From Pseudomonas sp. B21-015 (GTDB lineage: Bacteria > Pseudomonadota > Gammaproteobacteria > Pseudomonadales > Pseudomonadaceae), in NCBI RefSeq assembly GCF_024749285.1, contig NZ_CP087196.1, positions 3,782,001 through 3,846,000 on the forward strand: 64,000 nucleotides of DNA, given 5' to 3'. Both the position numbers and the translations under genes were made by a program. The notes below the pieces were generated by a model that did not search any database, had not been told where the DNA came from, and saw only the letters and a program-made list of their open reading frames with translations. Shown here piece by piece: positions 8,453 to 18,322 of this stretch. Position 1 is the stretch's first letter. The number at the start of each line of letters is the position of its first letter.

Positions 8453-10444
8453 TCAACGCAACTGAAGTTTCCAAACCGCTGCAAGCTCATACGCAGCCTT
8501 ATCAGGCAACACCGTCGACCCACTACGACGAACCGTCCCGGCATGGTCGGCCAGCCCTTCGACGAGCGCAGCCCATTCCGGTCGCGGGTCTTTGACATAG
8601 TCCCAACCCAATCCCAGCCACGGGCATCGCCCACCGATCCAGGCCTGCACGGCCGGGGTCGCTTGCATGACGTAGTCAGGGAGCGCGGGTGCATCCGGTC
8701 GGGGTTGGCGCTCCTTGACGGCCGGCACGTGTAACTGCAGAGCGCCATTCACCTCGACGGTCACCTGCATCGCCCCGAGTAGCGCGATGTCAAAGGGCAC
8801 CGGCTGGCTATGGGCAACATAAAAATACGCCATGCGACGGATGCTGTCGTAGTCGGCAACGGCACGATACAGGTAGGCGCAAATCACACCCAACATGGGA
8901 TCAGCATGCTTTTGGTTCCGCAGGTCTGCGGCGAGCCGGTCGATGCTGTCGGCTCGAAGCCGGCCGGCGGCGAAATCGTCGATTGAACCGAGCATCCCTT
9001 GATAGCTCTCGGGAGCATTGCGCGTGCCATAGGCCTGGAAAACGTCGCCGGCGGTGCTGGGTGCCACGACGGCGTACAGGTCATCGTACGGAACGACCGG
9101 TGTAAATGTGCCATCGGCCAACTCGACCAACACCGGTATCCCCTGCGGATCGCCTTTGATGCGGAACGTCTCGAATCCGGGCGTTGCGCCGAGTCGCTCG
9201 ATCGGCTCCCGGGACAAAATCCTCGCTTGATTGCCCCAGACGATCACGTTCGCCCGGCCTGGATCGTTGACCTGCTCCAGCCTGCGCCGAACCTCTCCAG
9301 CCGCGGTCTTGCGGACATCGGCAGCCGCATCTGCCTCAAGCCGATGAACCAGTGCCTGTGCCTTTTGCGTTTTTTCAGGCGTGTGAGCGGTCTGGTGCCG
9401 CAGCTCAAACAAATCCTGGAGTAGTTCCTTACTGTCGTCGGGGATGGTGATGAAATGGTCCGCTGGAACCGCCAGATCACGCCCCTTGAAGCCAAAACCG
9501 GGGCCGAGAATTTGCTCCCGGAAATCCGTGTCGGTATGCACCCGCTCAAGAATTTGCTCGGCGGAACCCGGTGCGCCAGCCGCCTCGACCGCGCCCTGGG
9601 TGGTGGCATTCCCCGTACGCGGCCAGGGCTGCAACTCGGCAGCGCCCTGCAAGGGGCTTGCGGTGTTGTAGAGCACGGCCGGTTCCGGATCGACCAGGCA
9701 CTGCGGGTTGAGCTTCAGGCGATACTCTTTCGCGCGCTCGGTGGTGCGCGACCGCACGCATCTGCCCAATGTCTCCGTGGTGATCACACCATCGCTGATG
9801 GCGGCCGGCTCGATGCCCCAGAGCGCGTCGGCGATCACGCCAGAAAACACACACTTGCCCGGAGCGCCGGACATCGGATCAGACACCATATAGCCGAGTT
9901 GTCCGTCCTGGCAGGAGGCCAAGTGATCAAACCTGGGGCTGTCAACTTTCGTGCCCTGCACGACGATCCCGCGCACGGCATCAAGGCGCATCAACTCGAT
10001 ATTCCTCGGTGCTTCGCGACACGCATCGGTAATCAGCGTGATGCGCTGGACGCCGTGCAGTAACAACTCCTCGTAGAACCGGTCGGCACCAACACAGTAC
10101 TTCGAGCGCAGGGAATCGCTGAACAGCCACAAGATCGAGCCGAAATCCCCACTGGTGAGGCCATGACCGCAAAACGCCAGGATCAACTGCTCGACCACCT
10201 CGGCCCCGCTCGGAAACAGTTCATCGACCGCTTGCTGCACCCGCTCACGGGTGACTGGAATGTCGCCAGCGAGGCCATCGTCGACGATTCTTACGTTGCT
10301 GGCACCGAAGCCCGAGCCAAGCGCCCAGTCGCCAATTGAACGGGCGGCGAGCACGGCTCCGTCCAGGTACGCGAAGCGCAACGCCTGGTTTGAGGTCGGG
10401 GTCAGCGTGCTGACCCCGATCGCCAGACAGGCCCGCCTAGTCAT
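8453..10444 (-). CDS. Caspase-like (peptidase C14) protein
   Basis: A 663-residue protein with an N-terminal caspase/metacaspase fold. The catalytic dyad is visible: His94 in LAFCGHGLTSGDFG and Cys142 in LITDACREAPRN, each after a hydrophobic strand as in C14 peptidases. The remaining 450 or more residues match no domain I know; they include a charged helical stretch (HTPEKTQKAQALVHRLEADA) and a region of beta character. The start at 10444 overlaps the DUF2182 gene end by 8 bases, implying coupling. No signal peptide is convincing, so it is probably cytoplasmic. It is third gene of the tyrosinase-DUF2182-caspase operon; its substrate is unknown. Confidence 0.8.
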   Translation of the reverse strand: MTRRACLAIGVSTLTPTSNQALRFAYLDGAVLAARSIGDWALGSGFGASNVRIVDDGLAGDIPVTRERVQQAVDELFPSGAEVVEQLILAFCGHGLTSGDFGSILWLFSDSLRSKYCVGADRFYEELLLHGVQRITLITDACREAPRNIELMRLDAVRGIVVQGTKVDSPRFDHLASCQDGQLGYMVSDPMSGAPGKCVFSGVIADALWGIEPAAISDGVITTETLGRCVRSRTTERAKEYRLKLNPQCLVDPEPAVLYNTASPLQGAAELQPWPRTGNATTQGAVEAAGAPGSAEQILERVHTDTDFREQILGPGFGFKGRDLAVPADHFITIPDDSKELLQDLFELRHQTAHTPEKTQKAQALVHRLEADAAADVRKTAAGEVRRRLEQVNDPGRANVIVWGNQARILSREPIERLGATPGFETFRIKGDPQGIPVLVELADGTFTPVVPYDDLYAVVAPSTAGDVFQAYGTRNAPESYQGMLGSIDDFAAGRLRADSIDRLAADLRNQKHADPMLGVICAYLYRAVADYDSIRRMAYFYVAHSQPVPFDIALLGAMQVTVEVNGALQLHVPAVKERQPRPDAPALPDYVMQATPAVQAWIGGRCPWLGLGWDYVKDPRPEWAALVEGLADHAGTVRRSGSTVLPDKAAYELAAVWKLQLR

Positions 10445-11213
10445 GCGGGCGCGCCGCCTTTCGCGCAATGAGGACAGTGTAGAGGTCAAGTCGGGGGGAA
10501 ATCGCCGGCCAACGCCAGCGCGGCCGATCGGCTGGGGTGAGGCGTTCAGTCAGCATCATTGCACCTGCAAACAGCATGATCGGAATGTGCCACGCCCCGC
10601 CAAGCAGTGGCACCAGCATCCAGGCCCAACACGAAGCAATGCACCAGCCCCCATGCGTCATGCCGAAGATCAGGCAATCCCTGTCGGCAGCCCAGCCGAA
10701 GAGACCGATCCGCCGCATCCGGTGGCCACGATTGAGCGCCGCGCGGTGCCACGGGCTGGCACTCCACAGCGTCGCAATGAGCAGTGCACCGGCAAGCGCA
10801 GCCTCTGCGACGGTGAACTGCAACAACAGCGCGAGGACTGTCAGGATCGGTCCGGCGGCCATCCATAGCGCGCCGTAACCGAGCAGGAACCCGACTGACG
10901 CGCGCAGGCGTCTGCGTGGCAGGCTGGAGCGCCAGACATGCATGAGCGGCATTGCCAGCAAGGGCGGCATCATCGCGACAAGCATCAGCGCCCAGTCAGC
11001 CAGCAGGCGGTTCAGTGGATTCAAGGCGAACTCGGCCTCCAACACGGTGGGCCAGAGCGTGACGATAGACAGCCCCTCTACGGAACTGCAGAAGGTAGGG
11101 TGCGCAACGTTCCCGGCGTTGTAAACCGAAAGGGCCAGACCGAGCCCGGCCGTCGCGAAAAGCAACGGCCAAGGCGCCTGGGTGAAGTTGCGCAATACCG
11201 AACCTAGCTGCAT
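10437..11213 (-). CDS. DUF2182 predicted metal-binding membrane protein
   Basis: A 258-residue polytopic membrane protein with about six hydrophobic segments. The family hallmarks are present: LADWALMLVAMMPPLLAMPL around residue 75 and the Cys/His cluster DCLIFGMTHGGWCIASCWAW near 180. DUF2182 proteins are predicted metal-binding membrane proteins, often near copper or DUF1326 genes. Here it lies 10 bases after a copper enzyme gene and overlaps the caspase-like gene. A role in supplying or handling copper for the tyrosinase is an attractive inference. Confidence 0.82.
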   Translation of the reverse strand: MQLGSVLRNFTQAPWPLLFATAGLGLALSVYNAGNVAHPTFCSSVEGLSIVTLWPTVLEAEFALNPLNRLLADWALMLVAMMPPLLAMPLMHVWRSSLPRRRLRASVGFLLGYGALWMAAGPILTVLALLLQFTVAEAALAGALLIATLWSASPWHRAALNRGHRMRRIGLFGWAADRDCLIFGMTHGGWCIASCWAWMLVPLLGGAWHIPIMLFAGAMMLTERLTPADRPRWRWPAISPRLDLYTVLIARKAARPHD

Positions 11214-11223
11214 GAGCGGGTAC

Positions 11224-12705
11224 TCAACTCACGACGCCACTTCGCTTGAGAACGCTGATTCGGTCCACCGTCACGGGCTTGGCTTCCGATATCTGCTCGC
11301 CCGGAACGAGGGTCACACGCAAATGGTTTGGATCGAAGTCGCCAGCATCCGTCAGCCGCTGGGCCAGCTCGGTGATGTCGATCGTATAGCCAAGCCCGTT
11401 GCCGCCGTGGCCGCCGTCTGGCCGCGAGGCGACGTTCAGGCCGAACAGCGTCAGGCTGCCGGCATGGCACTCGGGATGGAGTTGCGGATCGACGCCTTCC
11501 GGCAGATTGACGTACACCTCCAGAAGAGGAGAAGGCGCGGAGCCGCGCACCGATTCAAGCGCCAGGTAAAGCCGGGTCACCTCCTTGCCCGCCTCCATGG
11601 CGCCCATCGCGGCGATGCCGGCGGTGGTGGCTTGCTGGTCGAGGTCGACCTGCGTGCGCACTGGCGCCCCGCCAACCCTGACGACCGATGCATTGGCACC
11701 GATTGGTTCGATGCTTTGTTGGTCCGGCGCACCCATTTTGACCCGTGCCACAGCCTCTGCTCCAGGTGTTACACCGGTGCCGATGCGCAAGTCAGCATAG
11801 CTACGGTGTAATTTGCCATCCTTCAGTGTGTCGCGGCCGGAGAACTTCATTCCAGGGGCCGCGCCGCCGGGCACCGGCATGATGAAGGTACGGTCAGCCG
11901 GACCGTTGAGCCAGCGTGGATCGCGAACCATCGTCTTGCCCGACGTGTTCATCCACGCTTCCCAGAGCCGGTCGATGTTGCAATGGTGCAACCAGAAGAT
12001 CGGGTCCAGGCCCGCCAGGTACGGATCGGCCATGAATCCCCTGTCGCCGCCGATCAGACGATGCACCGTATTGTGCGGGTTGTTCTCCAGATCGCCGGTC
12101 CAGCGGGCGAACTGAACGAAATCGCCGGTGACTCCGCCGCCGAAGCCGATGCTTCCATCATTGCCGACCTGGAAATCGTTCTCCTCCATGGCGGCAAGGC
12201 TGAACGCATCGCGTGGTCCCGGCCGCAAGGCAGTCAGCCCCTCTCGACGGGGATATTTGCTGAGCGGGTTTGGGCTGCCGTCGGGCAAGGTTTCTTCCAG
12301 GAAAGCATCCGGAACACGCCGCGCATCCGGGTTGCCGCTGTTGAGGTAGTTCCAGTACGGAAGCGCCCAATCTTCGCCGGTCAGCTCCTTCACTTTCGCG
12401 GCGACGATCGCCTCGAATGCAAACACATAGCCGCGGTGCCAGGAAAGGAAGTACCAGCTGCCGTGCTGGCACTGACTGCCGTATGTCTTGTTGGTGAGAT
12501 CCTGCGGAATCGGGTCGTCCTCACCGAGGACGTTCTCGTCAATCCACAATTGCCGATCGAACCCGTGGATGGCGCCCAGAAACTTCCAACTGTTGCGATC
12601 GGTTATCGGCAGCTTGTCCAGTTCGCGCATTGCCAGCGCATAGTTGAGCAAGACTTTGTTCCATCCGGAGCCAAGTGTCGCGACATCTTGTCGAGCCGTG
12701 TTCAT
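11224..12705 (-). CDS. Tyrosinase / polyphenol oxidase with plant-PPO-like C-terminal domain
   Basis: A 493-residue type-3 copper enzyme that would oxidise monophenols or diphenols to quinones. CuA ligands His47, His81 and His90 (AIHGF, CQHGSW, LSWHRGY) and CuB ligands His211, His215 and His240/241 (NPHNTVHR, DPIFWLHHCNIDRLW) are intact. Cys79-Gln-His81 is positioned for the Cys-His thioether seen in fungal enzymes. Residues from about 370 on (LEVYVNLPEGVDPQ, then LRVTLVPG) resemble the beta-sandwich tail of plant polyphenol oxidases. No signal peptide is seen. The ATG at 12705 follows AAGGGAGG. It is first gene of a three-gene operon. Confidence 0.88.
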   Translation of the reverse strand: MNTARQDVATLGSGWNKVLLNYALAMRELDKLPITDRNSWKFLGAIHGFDRQLWIDENVLGEDDPIPQDLTNKTYGSQCQHGSWYFLSWHRGYVFAFEAIVAAKVKELTGEDWALPYWNYLNSGNPDARRVPDAFLEETLPDGSPNPLSKYPRREGLTALRPGPRDAFSLAAMEENDFQVGNDGSIGFGGGVTGDFVQFARWTGDLENNPHNTVHRLIGGDRGFMADPYLAGLDPIFWLHHCNIDRLWEAWMNTSGKTMVRDPRWLNGPADRTFIMPVPGGAAPGMKFSGRDTLKDGKLHRSYADLRIGTGVTPGAEAVARVKMGAPDQQSIEPIGANASVVRVGGAPVRTQVDLDQQATTAGIAAMGAMEAGKEVTRLYLALESVRGSAPSPLLEVYVNLPEGVDPQLHPECHAGSLTLFGLNVASRPDGGHGGNGLGYTIDITELAQRLTDAGDFDPNHLRVTLVPGEQISEAKPVTVDRISVLKRSGVVS

Positions 12706-12980
12706 GAACGCACCCTCCCTTGCAGCATTTCGCTGGGGTGGCGACTGTGTCGTCACACCGATCGCAATCCTTTGCAGCTCACGACTTCATGTTGACGGCT
12801 GAACTGCGCTCACGAGGCCCGCTGAGTTGCGGTGACGCGTACCTCTGCGAAATTCAGTATAGAAGCTCGGCAAAAATGTCATCGTGAATTCACATGATAT
12901 TTGCCGCAAACGATGAACGGCGGTCAATGGGTGCAGGTACTGATGGAAGCGCTTCAAGGCTAAAGGTTTGGTGCAGAACC

Positions 12981-13070
12981 TGTGGGAGCGGGCTTGCTCG
13001 CGAAGAGGGAGTGTCAGTCGACATCATCGTTGTCTGACACACCGCTTTCGCGAGCAAGCCCGCTCCCACA
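12981..13070. repeat. Pseudomonas REP pair
   Basis: Two inverted copies of GTGGGAGCGGGCTTGCTCGC face each other across about 40 bases just beyond the kup stop codon. A single copy recurs at 33421. It may stabilise the kup transcript 3' end. The region 12706-13081 otherwise holds only the presumed tyrosinase promoter. Confidence 0.85.
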
Positions 13071-13081
13071 TGGATTTGCGC

Positions 13082-14983
13082 TTACATCTCAACCTGCGTG
13101 CCCAGCTCGATCACGCGATTGAGCGGCAACTTGAAGTATTTGAGGTTGCTGTTGGCGTTCTTCAGCAAAAACGCGAACAGGCTTTCGCGCCAACGGGCCA
13201 TGCCGATACGCTTGGTCGGAATGACCGTCTCGCGGCTAAGGAAATACGTGGTGCGCATCGGACTGAAATCCAGCTCTTTCAAATGGCACAGACTCAACGC
13301 CAGCGGTACGTCGGGCTCCTCCATAAAGCCGAAGTGCAAACTCACGCGAAAGAACCCTTCACCATAAGCCTCGATCTCGAATCGCCGATCCGCCGCCACA
13401 CGCGGGCTGTCTTCGGACACCACGGTGAGCAACACCACCTGCTCGTGCAGCACCTGGTTATGCAACAGGTTGTGCAACAGGGCATGAGGCACCGCATCAG
13501 TCCTGGCCGTCAGAAATACCGCGGTCCCCTGCACCCGATGAGGTGGTTGCGAGCCGATGCTGCTGATGAACAACGGCAGAGGCAGAGCGGTTTCGTCCAG
13601 TCGCTCGACCATGATCTTTCGACCGCGTTTCCAGGTGGTCATCAAAATGAACAGGGCAATACCGGCAATCACCGGGAATGCACCGCCCTGGAAGATCTTC
13701 GACGCATTGGCGGCGAAGTACAGGCTGTCCACTATGAGAAAACCCAACAGCATCGGAATGGCCAGCCAACGAGGGGTTTTCCACAGCAGCAATACGACGG
13801 CCGAGGACAGAATGGTGGTAATCAGCATGGTCCCCGTCACCGCCACGCCATAAGCCGCCGCCAACGCACTGGACGATTCAAAACCGATGACCAGCAACAC
13901 GACGCCAACCATCAGCGCCCAGTTCACGATGCCGATGTAGATCTGCCCCTGCTCCTGACTGGAGGTGTGCTGGATAAACATCCGGGGCACATAACCCAGC
14001 TGGATGGCCTGGCGAGTCAGTGAGAAGGCCCCGGAAATCACCGCCTGGGAGGCGATGATGGTGGCCAGTGTCGACAGTGCGACCATCGGCAGCAGCGCCC
14101 AGCCAGGTGCCAATAGATAGAACGGATTACGTACTGTTTCCGGGTTCTCGAGGATCAGCGCGCCTTGGCCAAAGTAGTTGAGTACCAAGCCCGGGAGCAC
14201 GAGGATGAACCAGGCACGCGCAATCGGTTTGCGACCAAAATGGCCCATGTCGGCATACAGCGCTTCAGCACCGGTCAATGCCAACACCACAGCCCCCAGA
14301 ATGGCCACGCCAATGCCCGGATGAAGCACAAAAAGTTGCACGGCCCAAGCAGGATTGAGCGCTTGCAGCACTTCCGGGCGTTGCAGGATGCCGTGAATAC
14401 CGAGTGCGCCCAACACCACAAACCACAGCACCATGACCGGGCCGAACAGAATGCCGATACGCGCCGTGCCATGTTTCTGGATCAGGAAAAGCGCTACCAG
14501 GATGACCACTGACAGCGGAACGACCCAATGCTCAATGCCATCGAACGCAAGCTGTAGCCCTTCAACCGCAGAGAGTACCGAGATGGCCGGGGTGATCATG
14601 CTGTCCCCGTAAAAAAGCGCCGCGCCAAACAGGCCGAGCAATACCAGCACCCAGCTCATTTTGGGATACGGTGCCGCGGCCCGACGTGCCAATGCCGTCA
14701 AAGCCATGATGCCTCCCTCGCCCTGGTTGTTGGCGCGCAGGATAAACAGCACGTACTTGATCGAGACGACCCAGATCAGTGACCAGAAGATCAACGACAG
14801 AATGCCCAGCACACCGTCTTGATTAGCCTGGACACCGTAGTGACCGGCGAACACTTCTTTGAGGGTGTAAAGCGGGCTGGTGCCAATATCCCCATAAACC
14901 ACGCCCACCGCGGCGACGAGCAAACCCACTCCCGAGGTTCTGGAATGGGTTTCTTCTTGGGCAGGGATCACTGTTTCACTCAC
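13082..14983 (-). CDS. kup: Kup potassium uptake transporter
   Basis: A 633-residue Kup/HAK/KUP-family K+:H+ symporter. Near the N-terminus [20 protein letters not shown] is the family signature, followed by about twelve membrane helices including [19 protein letters not shown] and [21 protein letters not shown] cytosolic C-terminal domain of about 170 residues ends [12 protein letters not shown] place the start at the GTG at 14983, preceded by AGAGAAG; upstream residues in the same frame do not fit the family. It stands alone as a minus-strand gene. Confidence 0.93.
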   Translation of the reverse strand: MSETVIPAQEETHSRTSGVGLLVAAVGVVYGDIGTSPLYTLKEVFAGHYGVQANQDGVLGILSLIFWSLIWVVSIKYVLFILRANNQGEGGIMALTALARRAAAPYPKMSWVLVLLGLFGAALFYGDSMITPAISVLSAVEGLQLAFDGIEHWVVPLSVVILVALFLIQKHGTARIGILFGPVMVLWFVVLGALGIHGILQRPEVLQALNPAWAVQLFVLHPGIGVAILGAVVLALTGAEALYADMGHFGRKPIARAWFILVLPGLVLNYFGQGALILENPETVRNPFYLLAPGWALLPMVALSTLATIIASQAVISGAFSLTRQAIQLGYVPRMFIQHTSSQEQGQIYIGIVNWALMVGVVLLVIGFESSSALAAAYGVAVTGTMLITTILSSAVVLLLWKTPRWLAIPMLLGFLIVDSLYFAANASKIFQGGAFPVIAGIALFILMTTWKRGRKIMVERLDETALPLPLFISSIGSQPPHRVQGTAVFLTARTDAVPHALLHNLLHNQVLHEQVVLLTVVSEDSPRVAADRRFEIEAYGEGFFRVSLHFGFMEEPDVPLALSLCHLKELDFSPMRTTYFLSRETVIPTKRIGMARWRESLFAFLLKNANSNLKYFKLPLNRVIELGTQVEM

Positions 14984-15404
14984 GGGTAACTTCTCTGAAA
15001 TTGAGAGGAAGAAATTGCATGCCCCTTCGGGCAAGAGGGGTTGCGGGGTCACGGGGTTGGCGTTTCGACTCGGCTGCCATGAGCTCCAACAACTTGATAA
15101 TGAGATTAGCCCATTGCGTTGTCATGCCGTCCGGCAAAAGGTCACTGCCCCAGAGAAACAACGACGCTGAACCCCTCAGGTCAACCAGGGGACGAAGGCG
15201 TGCAGGCCTGTCGATGATCAAAAAAACGCGGCAAGTATCGTCGCGGGGGAGAATATCTACCGTAAAGAAACCGTAAAAAAGCACGGGCAAGCCCGAATAC
15301 CAGGCAGTTACGCTTCCACAGGTTCTGCGGCTTAACTGACTGGCGGGTGAAGCCCCATCAAATTTCTTGTGCGCCAAGCAGACCATAACCGAGGCGTTTC
15401 CCAC
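14984..15404. other. Upstream region of kup, no gene recognised
   Basis: This 420-bp stretch between kup and the SleB-like gene contains no reading frame with family support. It presumably holds the kup promoter and leader. No riboswitch or operator was recognised by eye. Confidence 0.5.
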
Positions 15405-16025
15405 CTACCTTGCCGTCCCGCCACCAGGTTTATAAAACAGAAACTTCCGGGTCTCGGCCGTCTTGGTGTACTCCTTCGCCCAGTCGGGCTTCACCGTTCT
15501 GTCGTGGAAATACAAAGCACCATGGGTGCGGTCCGTGAGCTGCTTGTTGAGTGCCTTGCGCGCGATTTCCTTGGCGAGGACATATTCGTCGTCCTCGTTG
15601 ACCTGATCCGAACGCCCGTCGCACCACCACGAAAACTGGCAGGCATGCTTTTCAGAACCTTGCTTGACCACGGCGCACACCGTATCCGGAAAACCCTCAT
15701 GGCCCAGCCGGTTCATGACCACGCTGGCCACAGCTTCCATGTCGGCATCTGTCACCCCTTTGGCTTCCCAATAGATGCTGCGTGCAAGGCACGTAATGGC
15801 ATCGTCCAGCGGCGCGGCGCCTGCCGGATCGACTGCCTGCGCTTCAGAGGTGGTGATGGTCTCGGACTTGGGCACCGGAACTTCACTGCCCTTCTCCGCC
15901 GCTTTCTGCTCCAGGACCTGCGCCTTGTCTTCGGCCACTTCCTGCTTTTGCTCTTGGTCGGTCGCCAACACTTGCCCGCACAGAAGGATGATTGCGTAAC
16001 CGGTGGCTACCCATTTTAATCGCAT
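15405..16025 (-). CDS. SleB-type cell wall hydrolase
   Basis: A 206-residue exported protein: signal peptide MRLKWVATGYAIILLCGQVL, a Gln/Glu-rich linker, then a Hydrolase_2 (SleB/CwlJ) domain from about residue 80. Seen: CLARSIYWEAKGVTDADMEA with the catalytic Glu, ASVVMNRLGHEGFPDTVCAV and CQFSWWCDGRSD. Known family members cleave peptidoglycan as lytic transglycosylases in spore germination; in Gram-negatives they are wall-remodelling enzymes of uncertain role. It is a single gene. Confidence 0.85.
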   Translation of the reverse strand: MRLKWVATGYAIILLCGQVLATDQEQKQEVAEDKAQVLEQKAAEKGSEVPVPKSETITTSEAQAVDPAGAAPLDDAITCLARSIYWEAKGVTDADMEAVASVVMNRLGHEGFPDTVCAVVKQGSEKHACQFSWWCDGRSDQVNEDDEYVLAKEIARKALNKQLTDRTHGALYFHDRTVKPDWAKEYTKTAETRKFLFYKPGGGTAR

Positions 16026-16270
16026 GATCGACCCTTCCGATAAAACCGGCCTGAGCAATGAAACGGCGCCGTTGTAGCACTGACCTGGGTAGATTGTAGT
16101 CGTCGCAAGTCATTCCCACCGCCTGACAAGAAACGGCATGTCGAGGCGAAAAGGCATTGCGTCGAGAGGGGGGAAATCGCGCATCATGGGCGAAGGCGGC
16201 GTTCTCAATGAGTTTCCCCGCCGCGAAACCAATTGAGAACGCCCCCCTAGTCCATTCAAGGGAGATTTTC

Positions 16271-17122
16271 ATGCGCAGCCTGTCATCCATTTTGCATCTT
16301 GCCGCGTTGTCATTCGGGCTGGTGTTCAGCGTCACCGCGTCGGCGGCCGATGAAAAGCAACTGGTCGAATCAATCAACGTTTACCGCAGCCAGGTGCAGC
16401 GCTGCGGCGGCCAGGCGTCTTCTGAACTGCCGCCGCTGGCGAGCGATCCGCGTCTGGTCCTGTCCGCCAACAGCATTGGCGACTTGCAGCAGGCGCTGGC
16501 CCGAGCGGCTTATCCGATGGTCAATGTGCAGGCAATCAGCTTGTCCGGCCCGCGTGATGCACCGTCCGCCATGAAGGCGATTCAGGAGAGCTTCTGCCAA
16601 GTGGTGCTGGACCCGCAATTCGTCGACGTCGGCGTCAGCCGGGACGGCCGTGAGTGGCGCATCGTGCTGGCGCGTCCGCTGTTGACCGGGCGCCTTGGCG
16701 ACTGGCAGGCGGAGGGCCAAAAACTGCTCGAAGCGATGAATAGCGCCCGCACGCAAGCGCGCCAGTGCGGTGCCCAATCCTTTACCGCCACGACGCCGCT
16801 GACCTGGAACGCCACGCTGGGGACCGCAGCCGAGACCCACAGCCGGGCCATGGCCAACCATAACTTCTTCGATCACAAGGACCGCGACGGCCGCACGCCG
16901 GGTGATCGGGCCGAATTGGCGGGTTACGCCGGCCAGCAAGTTGGTGAGAACATCGCCGCCGGGCAAGACACCGTGCGCAAGGTGGTGGATGGCTGGCTGG
17001 CCAGCCCGGGCCATTGCGCCAACCTGATGAACCCACAATTTCGCGAACTGGGCGCAGCCTATGCGGTGGACCCGAAGAGTGACGCGGGCATTTACTGGAC
17101 GGCGATGTTTGGTACGCCGTGA
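16271..17122 (+). CDS. Secreted CAP-domain (SCP/PR-1) protein
   Basis: A 283-residue protein with ATG at 16271 after GGAGA. The signal peptide ends in VFSVTASAA. An N-terminal region of about 130 residues has no known domain and contains paired Cys. The C-terminal CAP domain shows ETHSRAMANHNFFDHKDRDG, GYAGQQVGENIAAGQDTVRK, VVDGWLASPGHCANLMNPQF and FRELGAAYAVDP, including the conserved His/Glu/His tetrad positions. Role in bacteria is unclear; it acts in the periplasm or outside. Confidence 0.87.
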   Translation: MRSLSSILHLAALSFGLVFSVTASAADEKQLVESINVYRSQVQRCGGQASSELPPLASDPRLVLSANSIGDLQQALARAAYPMVNVQAISLSGPRDAPSAMKAIQESFCQVVLDPQFVDVGVSRDGREWRIVLARPLLTGRLGDWQAEGQKLLEAMNSARTQARQCGAQSFTATTPLTWNATLGTAAETHSRAMANHNFFDHKDRDGRTPGDRAELAGYAGQQVGENIAAGQDTVRKVVDGWLASPGHCANLMNPQFRELGAAYAVDPKSDAGIYWTAMFGTP

Positions 17123-17208
17123 AGGCCTGAACCGCCTTTTGAAAAAGGAATCGCCAGTGACTGATTGGGCTGGTGGTGCATCTGCTGCGCTAGCGCCCGA
17201 CAAGACAA

Positions 17209-17601
17209 TCAATGACGTTGCCGCTGTAGCTCGGTCTTCAGCCAGAGGCTGGCCGGTTGCATGCCGGCCGGACAGCGCACTTCATAGGCGCGGCCACTCA
17301 TGCTGCTTTGGGTGGCCGCCAGTTCAATGAAGTCTTCTGCGCTGTTCACCCTGTCCTGTTCATCCAGATACTCCAGCTTCTTCTCCAGATGCGCCCGGGC
17401 CTGAGGGCCTTGGTATTCGCTTCCGTTGCGCACGAACCGGCACTCACTGTGCTCGACAAAGTCCAGCAAGCCGTTTATTTCCTGAGTGGCTTGAGGTGGG
17501 GTTTGTGCCTGCGCATTGAACACCATGGCAGTCAGGCCGATACCCGCCGCGATCAGCCATTGAGTGAGGGGCGCAGCAATAGGCCCGGTCAGCATTCGCA
17601 T
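17209..17601 (-). CDS. DUF5329 exported protein
   Basis: A 130-residue protein with a signal peptide ending NAQA. Seen: EINGLLDFVEHSECRFVRNG, ARAHLEKKLEYLDEQDRVNS and AEDFIELAATQSSMSGRAYE, the DUF5329 pattern. It has two Cys likely paired in the periplasm. The start has a GAGGA ribosome site. Function is unknown. Confidence 0.78.
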   Translation of the reverse strand: MRMLTGPIAAPLTQWLIAAGIGLTAMVFNAQAQTPPQATQEINGLLDFVEHSECRFVRNGSEYQGPQARAHLEKKLEYLDEQDRVNSAEDFIELAATQSSMSGRAYEVRCPAGMQPASLWLKTELQRQRH

Positions 17602-17665
17602 GGTTATTCCTCAGGAGGAGGTTCAGAGCGGTAATGACCCCGCTCTGAAGCCGGGCGATCAAGCG

Positions 17666-17902
17666 TCAATCGTCGCCCTGGTTGTCATTGTCGTCACGGT
17701 TGCGATGTCGACGGCGATCATCACGACGATCGTAATCGCGGTCATACCCTCGATCATCACGGTAATCATAGCCACGGTCATGGTCGCGACGGTATTCACG
17801 GTGATCCCGATCGTACCTGTCTCCCTCTTCCCAGTAAGGCCAGCAGCCTCCCAGCAGGAGAGTACTTGCAATGGCCAGGGTCATTATCGCGGTGCGCTTC
17901 AT
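17666..17902 (-). CDS. Small Arg/Asp-rich lipoprotein
   Basis: A 78-residue protein. MKRTAIMTLAIASTLLLGGC is a clear lipoprotein signal with lipobox LGGC. The mature part is almost entirely Asp, Arg and Tyr (YDRDHREYRRDHDRGYDYRD). It is probably an intrinsically disordered lipoprotein. Its composition recalls the secreted protein at 5606-6004. It lies 64 bases upstream of the DUF5329 gene on the same strand. Function unknown. Confidence 0.7.
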   Translation of the reverse strand: MKRTAIMTLAIASTLLLGGCWPYWEEGDRYDRDHREYRRDHDRGYDYRDDRGYDRDYDRRDDRRRHRNRDDNDNQGDD

Positions 17903-18025
17903 TTGAACGTCCTAAAAGGTCAGGGCTGCGGGGATGAGGTGACGCTACAGCGAATTCAATCGCAGTGCGTTCAAACCCATAGGTACGACCTTTCAGCCGA
18001 TCAATGATTCAGTTATCGCCGGGCG

Positions 18026-18262
18026 TTACAGCGTTCTTTGGCTGTTACCGATGGTCCTCGCTTTTTCGATGGCCCAGTCCATCGCAGCTTCCATGTCCAG
18101 CAGATGCGGCGACGGGTGTTTGTCCTCAACAATGACCGAGCCGTCCGGCCGGTAAACACCGATGAACATCTCCAGCGAGCCGTCTCTCAGTATCTTGGTT
18201 TTAACCTCAATGCTGCATCCGTTCGACAGCGTTTCCGAGTGGATCATATGGCGCTCAGTCAT
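18026..18262 (-). CDS. Hypothetical protein, 78 residues
   Basis: The ATG at 18262 has a strong GGGAGGA ribosome site. Seen: MTERHMIHSETLSNGCSIEV, LEMFIGVYRPDGSVIVEDKH and DMEAAMDWAIEKARTI. It is soluble, probably an alpha/beta fold. No family is recognised beyond Pseudomonas-type hypotheticals. Confidence 0.65.
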   Translation of the reverse strand: MTERHMIHSETLSNGCSIEVKTKILRDGSLEMFIGVYRPDGSVIVEDKHPSPHLLDMEAAMDWAIEKARTIGNSQRTL

Positions 18263-18322
18263 GGCTGCATTCCTCCCGTCGTTGCTATCAGCGTAACCCA
18301 TGCAGCTGAGCTGCGATGACGC

